Positions 49,901-61,440 are shown, numbered from the stretch's first letter. The stretch is DNA of 64,000 nucleotides from Sergeia podlipaevii (GCA_030849805.1 JASANZ010002252.1:1-64000), one strand, 5' to 3'. Program-made: numbers and translations. Notes: generated by a model not told the origin, from the letters alone.

Positions 49901-50437
49901 GCAGTCATGGACGGTAAAGTCATTCCCGTGATCAGCAAACACAGAGCCAATGGCGCCACACTGCAGCGCAAGGAAAAAGGAGATAACTGGGCTCTGTGTG
50001 CGGCAAAAGTGGTTCCACCACACAAGCGTCTTGAGGGAGAGATCAAGGGCGGCGGAGGTAAATATAACAGCAGTGTTCAGCTTCACCGCGGCCTCGTTCA
50101 GCTCAGTAGCCACGCGCACACGGGTGTTTGGGTTCAGCGCGGCGATATACGCGGCGGAAGCCTCGGCCATCGTCATGCCTGCCTTGACAGTTTCATTCGT
50201 AATTGCGAAGTTAACGCCCATGTCGCGGTTGGTTGCCTTACGAGTGTCAAACAGATGGATCGTGTGGATGCCAGCGAGAGCAAGGTTCTTTGCAATCTCT
50301 ACGCCAACGCCACCGCACCCGACAATCAGTACCTTGAAAGAGATGAGCTTGGCCATCGTCTCGAGACCGTATGTGCCGATGGTGCGGCTCTGCTTGTCCA
50401 TGTACTTGGAATCAATCTGAATGTCTTTCTCCGCCAT
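46964..50437 (-). CDS. UBA1: Ubiquitin-activating enzyme E1
   Basis: A 1157-residue enzyme that adenylates ubiquitin with ATP and passes it to its own cysteine and then to E2s. The ATG at 50437 (MAEKDIQIDSKYMDKQSR) is chosen because the frame upstream begins only with TTG. The inactive adenylation half carries GCGGVGVEIAKNLALAG near residue 45. The active half carries GCGALGCENVKNFALCG near 500, followed by the Asp-containing TDNDRIEVSNLSRQFLF. The catalytic cysteine is C654 in GGIPMCTLRNFP. The C-terminal 100 residues form the E2-binding ubiquitin-fold domain and end in an acidic stretch. A Pro/Ala-rich insertion (about 380-420) separates the halves. Length and motif order are normal for UBA1; the relatives UBA6/UBA7 are less likely. 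Confidence 0.95.
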   Translation of the reverse strand: MAEKDIQIDSKYMDKQSRTIGTYGLETMAKLISFKVLIVGCGGVGVEIAKNLALAGIHTIHLFDTRKATNRDMGVNFAITNETVKAGMTMAEASAAYIAALNPNTRVRVATELNEAAVKLNTAVIFTSAALDLSLKTLVWWNHFCRTQSPVISFFLALQCGAIGSVFADHGNDFTVHDCDGLPKLQKSITEIVTRTDKAGDKYSRIRFETPEGQTPGALRDYTQIKFTEVVGLVKPDGTSANNMEFNGVVCPTDPKNIVRIYPSLEEQGFSKYGTGGFIHELKEVMHLKFRPLAEALHSPGTFVPVSPMMDNSDESQVHISINALLRYADTHDGALPKLHNDADADAVVECARVIAGENKVLPVPAAPEGTATGAPTKEEFAFHMPPPPPPAPLVFEGDLDEAAIKRAALIASAELQPLAAFFGAVVAQEVVKITGKYSPIHQWFHLSCEAVVPENANYATDADFAPTGSRYDDLIAVLGKNFHNKLQSLRIFMVGCGALGCENVKNFALCGITCGKTGSFVITDNDRIEVSNLSRQFLFREDNVGQFKSAAAGARMRQMNRDVTVDARQDFVGATTEHLFPDTFWSDVDVVVNALDNMEARLYVDGQCVRFHKILLEAGTMGTSGNVDIIVPGKTSSYADGGAADQTGGIPMCTLRNFPYIYDHCIEWSRALFDDLFVSPMQAVHQIIEDPEAFAARISNEVAGAKSTGEKRSLIEKNLGPLKQLKGTLRILADGPDMNKCVKMAWDCVFQMFRDRIYDLQKAFPKDAKKKNEEPFWSGHRKYPHSLEVDASNITANEDVANFLIAAVSLYACMFGVHPPKHEARFNDENNRWMNQYRSVDWLKDTVKGFSIPEYVPGAVDNLDEDLAADAVDASKGSEADAEKELQVLLSDVSALAVSCQNTKAAPLEFEKDDDDNFQIDFVAATSNLRAENYLIPTADRMKVKLVAGKIIPAIATTTSAVTGLALIELFKVLQGKDVSTLRNGMLNIGTNNYVLFERDLPIRNRTRIVSTYIPEQDYTYKKKLNCIPEGFTKYDSIDVTITPTTTVQQFSDNLVEKLITMRPAGASYSFEVYGLGVGKGLIWSGSPKHAHTNLSLMDVIEKQKVAEAGGTLSRPFWENRTKFFDISASFGCDDDDDSADEVDVETAIIKITIQQ

Positions 50438-51034
50438 TTTTGAAAATTTTCTTGATGCTTTCGATGTAAGCAAAACTTGTTTGCTTGATTGCGTGGGAAG
50501 AGGTGTGTTTGGAAAGTGCTTTTCTTCTTGGAAGGTAGCAAAGCGCGATAAAGTAATAACAAGTATCTAAAAAATGTGCCTCAGCTACAATATCAAAATC
50601 GATAAAGTGCAACGGTATAACAAAATCAATGCGTATATATGTACCACTAATCTAACTTTATGTAGCTTTTAAAGATGAAATAATGTGTAGGGAGAAATGC
50701 ATGAGACATATTTAATTTTTTGTTGTTGTTGAAGCACACGTGAAGAAGATAATGAGGCATATCTATTCCCGAGTTCACCTAGCAATATATTAGCAGAAAG
50801 CAAACAGAAGTAGCGAAAACGCGGGTCAACGACAAAAAAATAATACTCTATGATAGTGCTCTTGTCTGTGGCATCCTGTGATCAATGCTTACGTTGATTT
50901 TTCTTTAATTGCCTTTCTTCCTCTTCGTACCCACTCTTTTCTTTTTTTCTCATCAGCAATTCATTTTTGTGTGAACGAAAGATCTCTCCAAATAGATCCT
51001 AGTTGGTTCGCATTACAACATTAGAAAGAAAACG
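50438..51034. other. Intergenic region, ubiquitin E1 / CrtC-like
   Basis: A spacer of about 600 bp. The coding-strand sequence before the E1 start has no strong pyrimidine tract within 60 nt. No gene seen. Confidence 0.6.
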
Positions 51035-53521
51035 TTAGTTTTTGGAGGTCTTGTCTAGCACAAACACACGCTCGCACTCAGCAATGGGAGCCTCTGCCTC
51101 CGTAGATGCAAAGTACGTCACCTTCTCCAGTAATGCCTTTCCGGTATTGTCAATTGTATACCAACTGCGCTGAACACCATCCAGAACATACATTTCGATA
51201 AATAGCTGACGCCCAGAAAGCGTGATGCATGCTTGCGAGGTCACCCAACCGCGGCCAGGGCAGTTCCACTCCCAGGACGTGCCATCCACCTTGAACACCG
51301 TTGTGGTGCGCTCCAGATACGTCGTGGTTGTCATGACGATGGAAAGGTCAGTGCGGTCAACACTGAACACATAGGCCGGAGTCACCTTACCAATAAGATT
51401 GCGCCAGAGAACACCAACGCCTTGCTCAACGAGCACATCGTTCATGCTTCCCTTAGTAGACTTCAGCTCCCACTTGCCATCGAGGAGAGCCTTCAGCTGT
51501 GACAGCTCCAATGCAGTCGCGGGTTGGCTTAAGACTGCCTCGGATGGCGGGGCCTCTGTGGCATAGGTAGAGGTAGAACGCTTGTGCGGGCGTGGCGTTG
51601 CAATATCAAGCGCTACCGCCTTCTTCCCCACAGCGGCAGGGCACTTGGCGGTCATGAGGCTGCCTAACTCACGCAGCATAAAGGAACGAAGCACGAGAGT
51701 GTTGAAATCAATAGGACTCACGCCAAAGAAGGAGACCCACTTTCCGCAACACCACTCCAACGCCTCCGTGACCTTCCCGAGGTTCTCAGAGTGGTGAAAT
51801 ATATAGCCATAAACACTGAGAAGAGCGATAAGGATGATCTTGTGTGCATCGGTGAGAGTGCGCTCCTGCATGTTAAAAAGCACAGACACCGTACTCACAG
51901 CCGACAGTGCAGGACCTTCCGCGATATCCGTCCACGAACTGCACTTTGCCACTTCAGCATTTTCCATCGGGACGACGCCAGCGGTGTGCAGTAAGTTAAA
52001 CAGCCTCTCCATCTTCACTTGCATTCCTCGCCCACGGCTCGACACAAAGCCCTCGCCTAACACTGGGGTCTTGGTAGTGCCGTCGGCCTCTGTAATCGTG
52101 CCAGACACCATCACCGCTCCTTCCCAGAAGCTCGGCTGCGTATAGGCGGTAACAAACTCCTGATTAGCCACCTCGGCCGTCACGACAAGCTCCGCTACTC
52201 TGCCATCATGTAGTGGCGAACAAACCGTCCATTCCGTGGGGAAGAGCGTTCCCGTTTCTTTGCTGCGGTACAACTTTTGTGGGTCCGTTGTGGGCTTCAC
52301 CTGCACCACTCCGGCAGACGTTTCACTGTTGCCGTCGTAGTAGTACGCCTCCTTGCTCTTCGCACTTTGAACTACTGACGTGATGGCGCGAGTCGCGCCT
52401 GATGGCGTCTCCATCCAGTGTGTGACGCACAAACAGTCTTGGTCCTCATTATGCAGCCGTAGCATGCAGCGGTCGCTCATCTCTTCCGTATCCAACTTCG
52501 CCGCCTGCCGCTCCTTCCGCAGCGCGTGAATGCAAGCCCCTTCAGCTGGCGTGTGAGGAACTACACCACCGAAGCGACGCTCCATCCATAAGGAGCCGTG
52601 ACGCACATCGAGCTCCCGGCTCACTTCCAGATCGTCAGAGGCACGGGTGAGACGCACGAGCCCGCTCTTGAGTCGGATATGCGGGGTGAAGTAGCAAAAC
52701 GTGTCATCCTCCCAGTTGCCGGTAGACACGACGCCATGATCGCCGTCTAGCGCCGGGTTCAGTCGCGGCTCAATAACGAGCTCCACTACCGCCTTCACCT
52801 CCTGCGCCATATCCGTATCCCCAGTTTCAAATGTGCATCCTTCCAGGTGCAGCTTGTACGTTGGCGCGACTTGATTGGGGGGTACTCCCTCAGGTGGTGT
52901 CGACGGAGCTATTTCCTTCAGGTAGCTACCGTTGAACTGCAGATCCAGTTCGTTGAGTCGAATAGTGGTGGGCTTCTCCATGATGCGATCCGGCAGAATA
53001 GAGCGATCGTGGCTAAGCTGCTCCACCATGGCTTGCATGAGGTGAGTTTCACCACGCACTTGGCGCTTGGCAATAAGCGCTGGAAGCAGCACAGGAGTCC
53101 GGTGATCCAGCTCGCTGAAGCGATAGTACTTCTTTGTCTTGTGATCTGTAATGGACCAATTAAGAACGCATGCATTTGTAAAAGGGGTTCCCACAGCGGG
53201 TGGGTTGGCGTCGTTCACCACAGCGGTGGTCGAAAAGCAGACAAACAGACTGTAGCGCCGCTGCCGCTGCTCGCCGAACCGGCCGTTGAGGTACCATGAC
53301 TCGGCACCACAGTCCATGTGCGGGCGGTCGTGTTCAAAACGCATAGCGCGCAGTGTAGCACGAGGGATGCTGTCTTGGGGATTGCCCATGACGCTCTCTG
53401 GCCAGTAGCTGCGGACGTTATCGCGCAACGCCTTCTCCTCCTCAGACCGCTCCTCCATGCGAAACTTTTTATGCAAAGCCTCACTGCTACTACTACTACT
53501 ACTACTCGATGTATAATTCAT
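51035..53521 (-). CDS. CrtC/AttH-like lipocalin-fold protein
   Basis: An 828-residue protein. Residues about 50-500 match the CrtC/AttH family of two linked lipocalin-like barrels, named after hydroxyneurosporene synthase. The N-terminal AESWYLNGRF (73-82) corresponds to the 'EWWY..G.l' strand. Later blocks are DHGVVSTGNWEDDTFCYF, LDVRHGSLWMERRFGG, FPTEWTV, and FWEGAVMVSGT followed by GEGFVSSRG, which fit the family's 'l.W.v...yWEGav.v.G....G.Gyve' end. A C-terminal unit (about 700-805) looks like another beta-barrel of the fatty-acid-binding type. The enzymatic role in trypanosomatids is unknown; isoprenoid or lipid binding is inference. A run of nine Ser near residues 5-13 comes from a trinucleotide repeat. 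M22 (53458) is an alternative start. Confidence 0.75.
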   Translation of the reverse strand: MNYTSSSSSSSSSEALHKKFRMEERSEEEKALRDNVRSYWPESVMGNPQDSIPRATLRAMRFEHDRPHMDCGAESWYLNGRFGEQRQRRYSLFVCFSTTAVVNDANPPAVGTPFTNACVLNWSITDHKTKKYYRFSELDHRTPVLLPALIAKRQVRGETHLMQAMVEQLSHDRSILPDRIMEKPTTIRLNELDLQFNGSYLKEIAPSTPPEGVPPNQVAPTYKLHLEGCTFETGDTDMAQEVKAVVELVIEPRLNPALDGDHGVVSTGNWEDDTFCYFTPHIRLKSGLVRLTRASDDLEVSRELDVRHGSLWMERRFGGVVPHTPAEGACIHALRKERQAAKLDTEEMSDRCMLRLHNEDQDCLCVTHWMETPSGATRAITSVVQSAKSKEAYYYDGNSETSAGVVQVKPTTDPQKLYRSKETGTLFPTEWTVCSPLHDGRVAELVVTAEVANQEFVTAYTQPSFWEGAVMVSGTITEADGTTKTPVLGEGFVSSRGRGMQVKMERLFNLLHTAGVVPMENAEVAKCSSWTDIAEGPALSAVSTVSVLFNMQERTLTDAHKIILIALLSVYGYIFHHSENLGKVTEALEWCCGKWVSFFGVSPIDFNTLVLRSFMLRELGSLMTAKCPAAVGKKAVALDIATPRPHKRSTSTYATEAPPSEAVLSQPATALELSQLKALLDGKWELKSTKGSMNDVLVEQGVGVLWRNLIGKVTPAYVFSVDRTDLSIVMTTTTYLERTTTVFKVDGTSWEWNCPGRGWVTSQACITLSGRQLFIEMYVLDGVQRSWYTIDNTGKALLEKVTYFASTEAEAPIAECERVFVLDKTSKN
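53480..53508 (-). repeat. Trinucleotide repeat encoding poly-Ser
   Basis: An AGT-type repeat (plus-strand ACT units) inside the N-terminal codons of the CrtC-like gene. It is likely to vary in length between alleles. Confidence 0.75.
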
Positions 53522-55651
53522 GATTGCGCTTTTCGAAGAAAAAAAATGAGAATCTCGTCGCTCCCTGCTTTTGTAGCTTCCACAAGGTTGTTCCTTTGAG
53601 TGTGTGTGTCTGTGTGTGTGTCTGTGTGCGCGTGTTTGTTTGGATACAAAAGTTAGATAAAGTCTGGACTATTTTTTTTCTTTTCCCTCCTTTTTTCACG
53701 CCCTTTCAGAAAGAAGGTAGAAAAAATATGAGATATATGAAATATATGTGTAATACTAGCAAAATTCATTTATACAACGCAAACAAACAAAAAAAGGAAA
53801 CGAATAAAAAAACGGGAAATGGCGTAAAAAAACAACAAAAAAAAAACAGAAATACCTCCATATACAGTAACGTAAATCCTAAAACTTACCAATAATTGAA
53901 TCATCCACACTCTTTACTTTTCTTCGTTTATTTTTTTTGAAAATAAAATAAAATAAACAAAAACAGGGTTATGCATAAATATATATATATATTGTGGATC
54001 TCCTTTTCCTTCCGAGTGTCTTGCTGCTTCATAGCGGAGGACAATAAGTGAAAGATAACAAAAAGGAGTTTTGAGAAGAGAAAAGAACCGATAATTCTCA
54101 TCATTGACGAAAGCTGCAATCTTTCGCGTAATACACACTCCCTCGAGACACATAGAATGCTTTGTTCACAACGAAATGCCGAGAAGGGGGGGGGGAGAAG
54201 GCCTGTACGTAGGCAACAGACAGTATGTGAGTGTCTTCTCGAGATGCAACTGTCCGATTTATTGTGTCCTTTTCCCATGTATTCATGAGTCCCACACAGA
54301 CAAGCACAGAGAGAGAGAGACAAATAATACTGCTGTTTTTCATGTTTTCGCTTTGTTGCTTCTGTTCCAGTTCTCACAACACGCGCACGCACCCCTCCCC
54401 CCCCCAAAAAAAAAAGCAAAGTCTTATATATATCCAGTTCAACAGATGTCCGATACCAAAGAATAAATCCGTATTGACACGATCGTTTGTTTTGTTGCAA
54501 AAAAAAAAATTCTGTTTCTTTTTCTCAGATCACCATTCCCCCTCATCCTTTCTTGTCTTCAAAAATACCGATTTTTTTTTGTGTGTAGGTGTGTCGGCAT
54601 TAACAATCCCTGATCGACCTGAGCATACGAATTATATATATATATATGTATAGGAATTGTTAAAGAACAAAAAAAAAAACATTATAGTCACACAGAAAAA
54701 TCCCCAAAACTCAGCAGATAGTCCTCAAAGAACAAGAAGAAAACGAGAAAAAAAAGTGGTAATGTAGAGGGGACAGTTTAAAAACAAAAATAAGAATAGT
54801 GCGCATGTAAATGCCTCCTCACTCATAAACATAAACACATAAACAAACACACTTAAACACAAGTGCAAACAAAAGAAAATGAAATAAATAAATAAATAAA
54901 AACAAAAATAATAAACAATATAGAGCTACTGCTTTGGAAGAAAAAAACTGGACGATGGGACGTAAGTGTTCTATCACTCGGTACCTAAACAGCGCCTCCT
55001 CTTCAAGCCTTTCCCTATTTCTATTATTTCCTCTTTTTGATAAGTGTTTCCTACGCATCCGAGCAAGTATTTTGATGTGATTTTCCTCAAGAATTTTCCT
55101 CTTTACTTTTGATTGTATGCGTACATCCCATTTCCTCATTTGTTAGGAAAAAAAACACATAATGATGGAACTAGCATCAACAGTTTCTGGGATAAAAATT
55201 GATTGCTCTCATTCTTAAGACTTCCAAATTGATGACTGCATAAACAAATAAATAAATAAATAAAAAGTATATGAGTTGCTCTCATTTCCCCATATAAGCC
55301 CAAAAACATAAAGAAAAATATTATGATGATGGAATCATCTGTCAGCGCCAAACGCGGAGGTCCGCCCATGATTCAGCAATAAAACGTGCTTTCTTAAAAG
55401 CCGGCATCTATTCTCGTTCTCGCCGCATTCAGAGACTGCAGATTGCTCGCGTGAAGAATCAAATTAGAAGAAGAAAAGAAGCGTACTGGGAGTTTTCATT
55501 TCAAACAAAAATACAAAAAAAGGGAAAAAAATCGTTTTCTTTTTAGATAGAATGACAGTAAGAAAACCTCACAATAAAAATCTCTCTCTCCTTCTTCTTT
55601 TAGTCAATCACTTCGGACACGCAACATTACAAGTTTCCAGTACTTTGTGCT
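53522..55651. other. Gene-free region of about 2.1 kb, CrtC-like / glycerol kinase
   Basis: A (TG)n/(TC)TG compound run lies at about 53599-53638, a G10 run at 54186-54195, a C9-type run near 54396-54405 and (AAAT)n runs at about 54883-54900 and 55245-55264. Small frames on both strands are low complexity. The 3' UTR of glycerol kinase should lie here. No RNA gene recognised. Confidence 0.55.
53599..53638. repeat. (TG)n-rich compound microsatellite
   Basis: TG units interrupted by TC, about 80 bp upstream of the CrtC-like start. On the coding strand it reads as a CA-rich tract. Confidence 0.85.
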
Positions 55652-57196
<1,545 letters not shown>

Positions 57197-57208
57197 TTAA
57201 ATAGAAGG

Positions 57209-57231
57209 CTGGAAGAGGAAAACAAAAAGAG
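57209..57231 (-). promoter_or_regulatory. Predicted spliced-leader acceptor of glycerol kinase
   Basis: The coding strand reads a CT-rich tract ending TTCCTCTTCCAG, then 18 nt and ATG. The AG is at 57210-57209. AGs closer to the ATG exist but lack a tract. Confidence 0.6.
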
Positions 57232-60059
57232 AAATGAAGATAGCGAAACAGAACGGCGATAGACTGTGAAACTAGGTAACTAAAACAAAAACGCAAAAGA
57301 AAAAAATCGAGAACAAACAAAAAAATAAATGGCAATAAAACAAAGAGACTGAGAAATGAGAGAATCAACACGACCACCAAAAAAAAATATTAAATGAATG
57401 CAAAATAGTTATAAAAAGTAGAAAAGACGTTTAACATGTTCTTAAGTAAGGATTTACCCAGGACGGTGAATGATTGACCTCAGGCAGCAATGTGACGTGC
57501 TCTCCCTCTTCTCTCCTCTTCAGAGCAAAATATCTTCGTCATCTCCTTCTCTACTCCTCCACATCTTCACAGCGGCAAAAAGATCACAGAAAAAAAAAAG
57601 CATAACTAGTATTGTCATTAAGATTTCGGTAAACAAAGACAACATAACAGAGAACCGCATTCTCTACACCGCAGCCTGCGCTACGGCTGCTAAAGGGCCC
57701 CTCTCATCAATGTGACCTGCAGCGACGACCGTACCGTGGGAATCCTAGCACTCGACAGCGATAACTTATCACAATATCCACTGCACGGAGATAACAGCAA
57801 AGTTGGCAACACCGTACTCCACCACACAAGCTAGACGGAGCATACAACACACCTCAATAGACACCACAGTTTTTCAGCCCACTAAGCAAATGCACAACAT
57901 CTTCAAAAACACTCCGTTTGGCTCACAAAAGCACATAATCAATCTCAAAAATACAGCCATTATCCCAGCAAAAAATATGGACCCGGCCACCCACTTTCTC
58001 TCACCGCGCAATAGCTCGCGAAGAAAGCCCAAGGCAACCCTCACAACCACCCACCTCTTATGTCCATTCACACACTAAACCACCCAACACAAACTCGTCC
58101 CCCCAACTCAAGTGACCTTCACTTTCCTCAAGAGTACCACGGTTCATTATTTTCCCTTTATATTTTTTTTTGGGGGGGAGAGGCAGGAAAGAAAACAACA
58201 ACAACAGAAATAGAAGGTGGAAAGGGGAGACGTTTGTGGCCAACTGTGTTGCGGGGAGGGAGCCCACGCCAGCAATCAGGACCCCGCACGAGGCGAGGCA
58301 CCTCCGCGATCAGGACACTATGCGTCATGAGAGATTGTCCGACTCAGTGTCGAATTGTGTTAGACACGGATCATCATACTGCTGGTACGTCAGCGCGCGC
58401 ACACACACAGGCCCACATCCCACACATGTATACAGTAATGGACAGCAAAGTGCGGCTCTCGGTCAGATCCATTCCCCATCCCCACACAAAGGAGAGGGGT
58501 GGGGTACACGAAGACCTCGGGTGGGGGGAGAGATGATGGTGAAAACTGTATTTGTTGTCCTAGTAACGATTTTTATTTATATTTAAGTTCTTTTTGATGT
58601 TGTGAATGAAGTCAAAGTGAGGTGCTACTACGTAGTGTAGCGAAATGAAAGTAAAGAACGTATGGTGCGGGTGAGAAAGGAGAGTAGTGGGATAGTCAGG
58701 CATTGCTTGGATGATAACGGACGTTTCAATTGTATGTTCAATGATGAAGTGAATACGTGTGTGCGTGTGTGTGTACAAGCATTCATTGCAAGAGCAGCAT
58801 ATTGTGATATGTACTCAAAGAGAATATTAAGGATAGTGACATGTATGTTTCGTGGATGTGTAGTAGGATGTGATAAACAGAAAATAAGAGTAGTATATAT
58901 ATGGAGTTGTTGGTGGTGTTTTGTATATGTGTATCTGTGCGTCTCATTATACACTATTGTAGTGAGAATTTTACGTCAGAAGTGGTATGCTTCACTTTGC
59001 TTTTTTTTTTCTTCGTTCCTTCAGGCTAACATAGCGTCACTGCTCCACAATTGCATGAAATGATAAGGGGAGTACGAAAGATGCAAAAAAACAGAAAGAA
59101 AGAAAGTGATCTAGCATACACTGCTCGCACGTGAACTACAACTCTTGTGGGGCAAACAAGAAATGAAAACGGTAAATAGGAAAAAAAAAAAACATAACTG
59201 GAAAAATCGTTCTCGTAGCGACGAACCGTTCAAAAAAAAAAAAATATATATATACAGGCACCCCACAAAGAAATATAGTAGAAATAATAATAATGTGTAT
59301 GCTGAGAGATACCCAACCATGTTTGCTTCAGTATGCGTGTTGTCGATTTTCTGCGCAAAAGGAAAAAAAGGAGAAAGTGTGAAAAAAAAAAAAAGCCGTG
59401 ATCACACGTGTGTATCTTGGTTTTAGTTAAAGGCGTACTGGAATAAAATGGTGAAGGAAGTATGCAAGCAATCAGTATCACTTTTGCCTTCTGTTCTCCT
59501 TTCACACACTTCAGTAGTCACTACTCAACGTACCGCTACTCTACTACTACTACTACTCTTACTGCAAATATACAAAACAACCCTTTCCTGTGTCAAAGTA
59601 TGTTGTAAAAATACGACAACAAACATATATGCATACAACAAGTATGATTATTGAAAAGAAAAAATTCTTTTTTTTTCTTCAAAATGAAATTCTGTTTGCT
59701 TGCGTAATCGACGATCCTCAGCATGATGAACAACGTCAATATATATATATATATACTCAAAAACAATATAAACAACAACAAACTGAAACTCATTAATGTG
59801 AAAAAAAAAAAAAGAGACATCGCCGTTACTACGTGTTCATCAATATATGTACAATTTGAGAAATATATCTATCATTATGACGCAAAAACAAAAAAATAAG
59901 ATAATCATGTATCGCGTGAAGCAGCAACTTTATCGCTCAATCAGCGCGCAGCTGCACATGCAAACAAAATAGCAGAAAAGGCAAAAAAAAAAGCAAAGAG
60001 AAAGCGTCCCACGCCTCTCACCACAGTTCCCCATTCGTTACAGATCACAACAAAACGGC
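57232..60059. other. Gene-free island of about 2.8 kb with reversed base skew
   Basis: Between glycerol kinase and the J-domain protein I find no recognisable gene. From about 57.7 to 58.15 kb the plus strand is AC-rich; from about 58.56 to 59.0 kb it is GT-rich. Between them is a GC-richer block beginning with a T9G7-type junction near 58163-58178. Plus-strand pyrimidine tracts ending in AG occur at 57501-57523 and 57533-57572. A perfect 6-bp hairpin lies at 57671-57690. Plus-strand frames at 58060-58536 (158 codons) and 58662-59063 (133 codons) do not resemble known proteins. A noncoding RNA, a long UTR or a domain boundary are all possible. Confidence 0.5.
57671..57690. other. Small GC-rich hairpin
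   Basis: GCAGCC, an 8-base loop and GGCTGC form a perfect 6-bp stem in otherwise AT-rich DNA. Its role is unknown. Confidence 0.4.
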
Positions 60060-61316
60060 TTATAACTTCATGCTTTGCAGAGGAACAGAGAGGTCTTTAA
60101 TGGGCAAGGGTTTTCCCTTCACTAAGCTTTTCTTATTGAGCGTCCCACTTTTCAAGTCCTTTTCACGTTTTTCTAAAAGTTGCGGCTGCAGTGAAGATTT
60201 GCCAGTGACCGTGACTCGTTGGCACATGCCGGTGCTTTCAAAGCGATTGTTGCGAATAGCAGCGAGGCACACTGGGGCGGCCTTGCTACCTCCCTCGTCC
60301 TTGTTGGTGTACTCGATGAAGGTCCATTTGGCAGTGTTGGGTGAGTTAAGAGGAACCGAGCCAATACCTTTTGCTACAAGAGCGCCAGCAAAGGCAGCAT
60401 CAGGAGCTACCCATGGAGTTTCTCCAATTGTTCTTTCAAGATCCTTTTCAATGAATTGGTACCCCTGACCCTTGACGTCAGAGTTAAACTCTCTCAATAT
60501 AGGACACCGCTTAGGGATCTCTTTCTCGTTCATGTATTGGAAACTAAACCGTGAAGTCGTCACCTTCCGATCAGCGATGCCCTCAGGGTCATAGACAAAC
60601 ATAAATTCCCGAAAGTCCTCAAAACGACGCTGTGTCGCACGACGATAGTAAGACTCATCTCGAATGCGTTCAGCATCTTTCTTTAGCGCCTCAGTGTCCG
60701 GTGGGTCACTGTACCGCTGCTTCATCTCATCATTTACCTTCATGGGCATCATCGGAGGCAGATCTTCGTCCATCTTGCGAACACGCTCGCGGCGCTCCCC
60801 TACCATCTTCACCACCGTGTAGTATCGCTCAAGACTACACACAAGCACCACCACAACAGTAAAGAGTGAGAGAACAATTTCATAGCCATTAAAAAGATAC
60901 AAAACACTCCCGAGAAAACTCCGTTTGGGCTTTACGACAGTGCGCTCCTCAGCCTCCTGCTGAGCTCTGTAAGCGTTTGCCCTATCAAACTGTTCGCGAA
61001 CGCGGCGATTACGCTCCTCCCAGAACTCAGCCCCTGACTGAGGATTCGGCTTTCGTTTCTTCGCCCCTTCAGTGGTCCTGCCACCACTAACATTAGCCTT
61101 GCGATACTCTGCACGAATCTGACGGTACGCAGTGTTGATCTCACGAAACTTCACAGGATCGCCTTGCGGCATATCTGGGTGGTATTGCTGTGTAAGACGG
61201 TAGTAGCACTGCCGGACTTCTTCAAAAGGCGTGTCTTCACCGATGCCCAACACGCCGTATGGGCTCACATGGGGTTGGGCTTTCGCCTCAAGCCGTCGAA
61301 GAGTGAAGCGGATCAT
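60060..61316 (-). CDS. J-domain membrane protein, probably mitochondrial
   Basis: A 418-residue protein starting at the ATG at 61316 (MIRFTLRRLEAKAQ). Codons upstream in the frame are translated repeats and UTR. The basic N-terminus suggests mitochondrial import. The J domain covers about 18-72, with HPD at 46-48 and the helix III FREINTAYRQI. There is no Gly/Phe region or zinc finger, so it is a class C (type III) J protein. A charged linker leads to a single membrane helix at about 141-162 (YEIVLSLFTVVVVLVCSL), after which the protein is soluble. It would recruit an Hsp70 to a membrane. The C-terminal 250 residues have no recognised domain. Confidence 0.85.
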   Translation of the reverse strand: MIRFTLRRLEAKAQPHVSPYGVLGIGEDTPFEEVRQCYYRLTQQYHPDMPQGDPVKFREINTAYRQIRAEYRKANVSGGRTTEGAKKRKPNPQSGAEFWEERNRRVREQFDRANAYRAQQEAEERTVVKPKRSFLGSVLYLFNGYEIVLSLFTVVVVLVCSLERYYTVVKMVGERRERVRKMDEDLPPMMPMKVNDEMKQRYSDPPDTEALKKDAERIRDESYYRRATQRRFEDFREFMFVYDPEGIADRKVTTSRFSFQYMNEKEIPKRCPILREFNSDVKGQGYQFIEKDLERTIGETPWVAPDAAFAGALVAKGIGSVPLNSPNTAKWTFIEYTNKDEGGSKAAPVCLAAIRNNRFESTGMCQRVTVTGKSSLQPQLLEKREKDLKSGTLNKKSLVKGKPLPIKDLSVPLQSMKL

Positions 61317-61409
61317 ACTCAAACTTTTATCCTGATGCTGGTAAAATTCAGTCCCGTAATGAAAGTGTAAGTGAAGTGGGAGAAAAGGTTTTAAATCCTC
61401 AGAGCAGAC
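61317..61409 (-). promoter_or_regulatory. 5' flank of the J-domain gene with predicted acceptor after an (ATT)n repeat
   Basis: The coding strand reads (ATT)n, GTCTGCTCTGAG and then about 81 nt to the ATG. The AG is at 61399-61398. The repeat seems to serve as, or extend, the pyrimidine tract. Confidence 0.45.

Positions 61410-61440
<31 letters not shown>
61410..61440. repeat. (AAT)n microsatellite
   Basis: An uninterrupted AAT run reading (ATT)n on the coding strand, just upstream of the J-domain gene acceptor. Confidence 0.9.

Noticed and set aside
48080..50443. Plus-strand frames of 206, 263 and 288 codons inside the ubiquitin E1 gene
   Set aside because: Shadows of E1 codons in the opposite strand, with no protein-like motifs.
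58340..58375. A tRNA-like B-box with a small hairpin near GTGTCGAATTGTG
   Set aside because: The match to the GGTTCGANTCC consensus is partial, and no A box, anticodon arm or acceptor stem could be drawn.
58060..59063. Plus-strand frames of 158 and 133 codons in the skewed island as protein genes
   Set aside because: Composition follows the local base skew and repeats, with no recognisable motif. The region is reported as an unexplained island instead.
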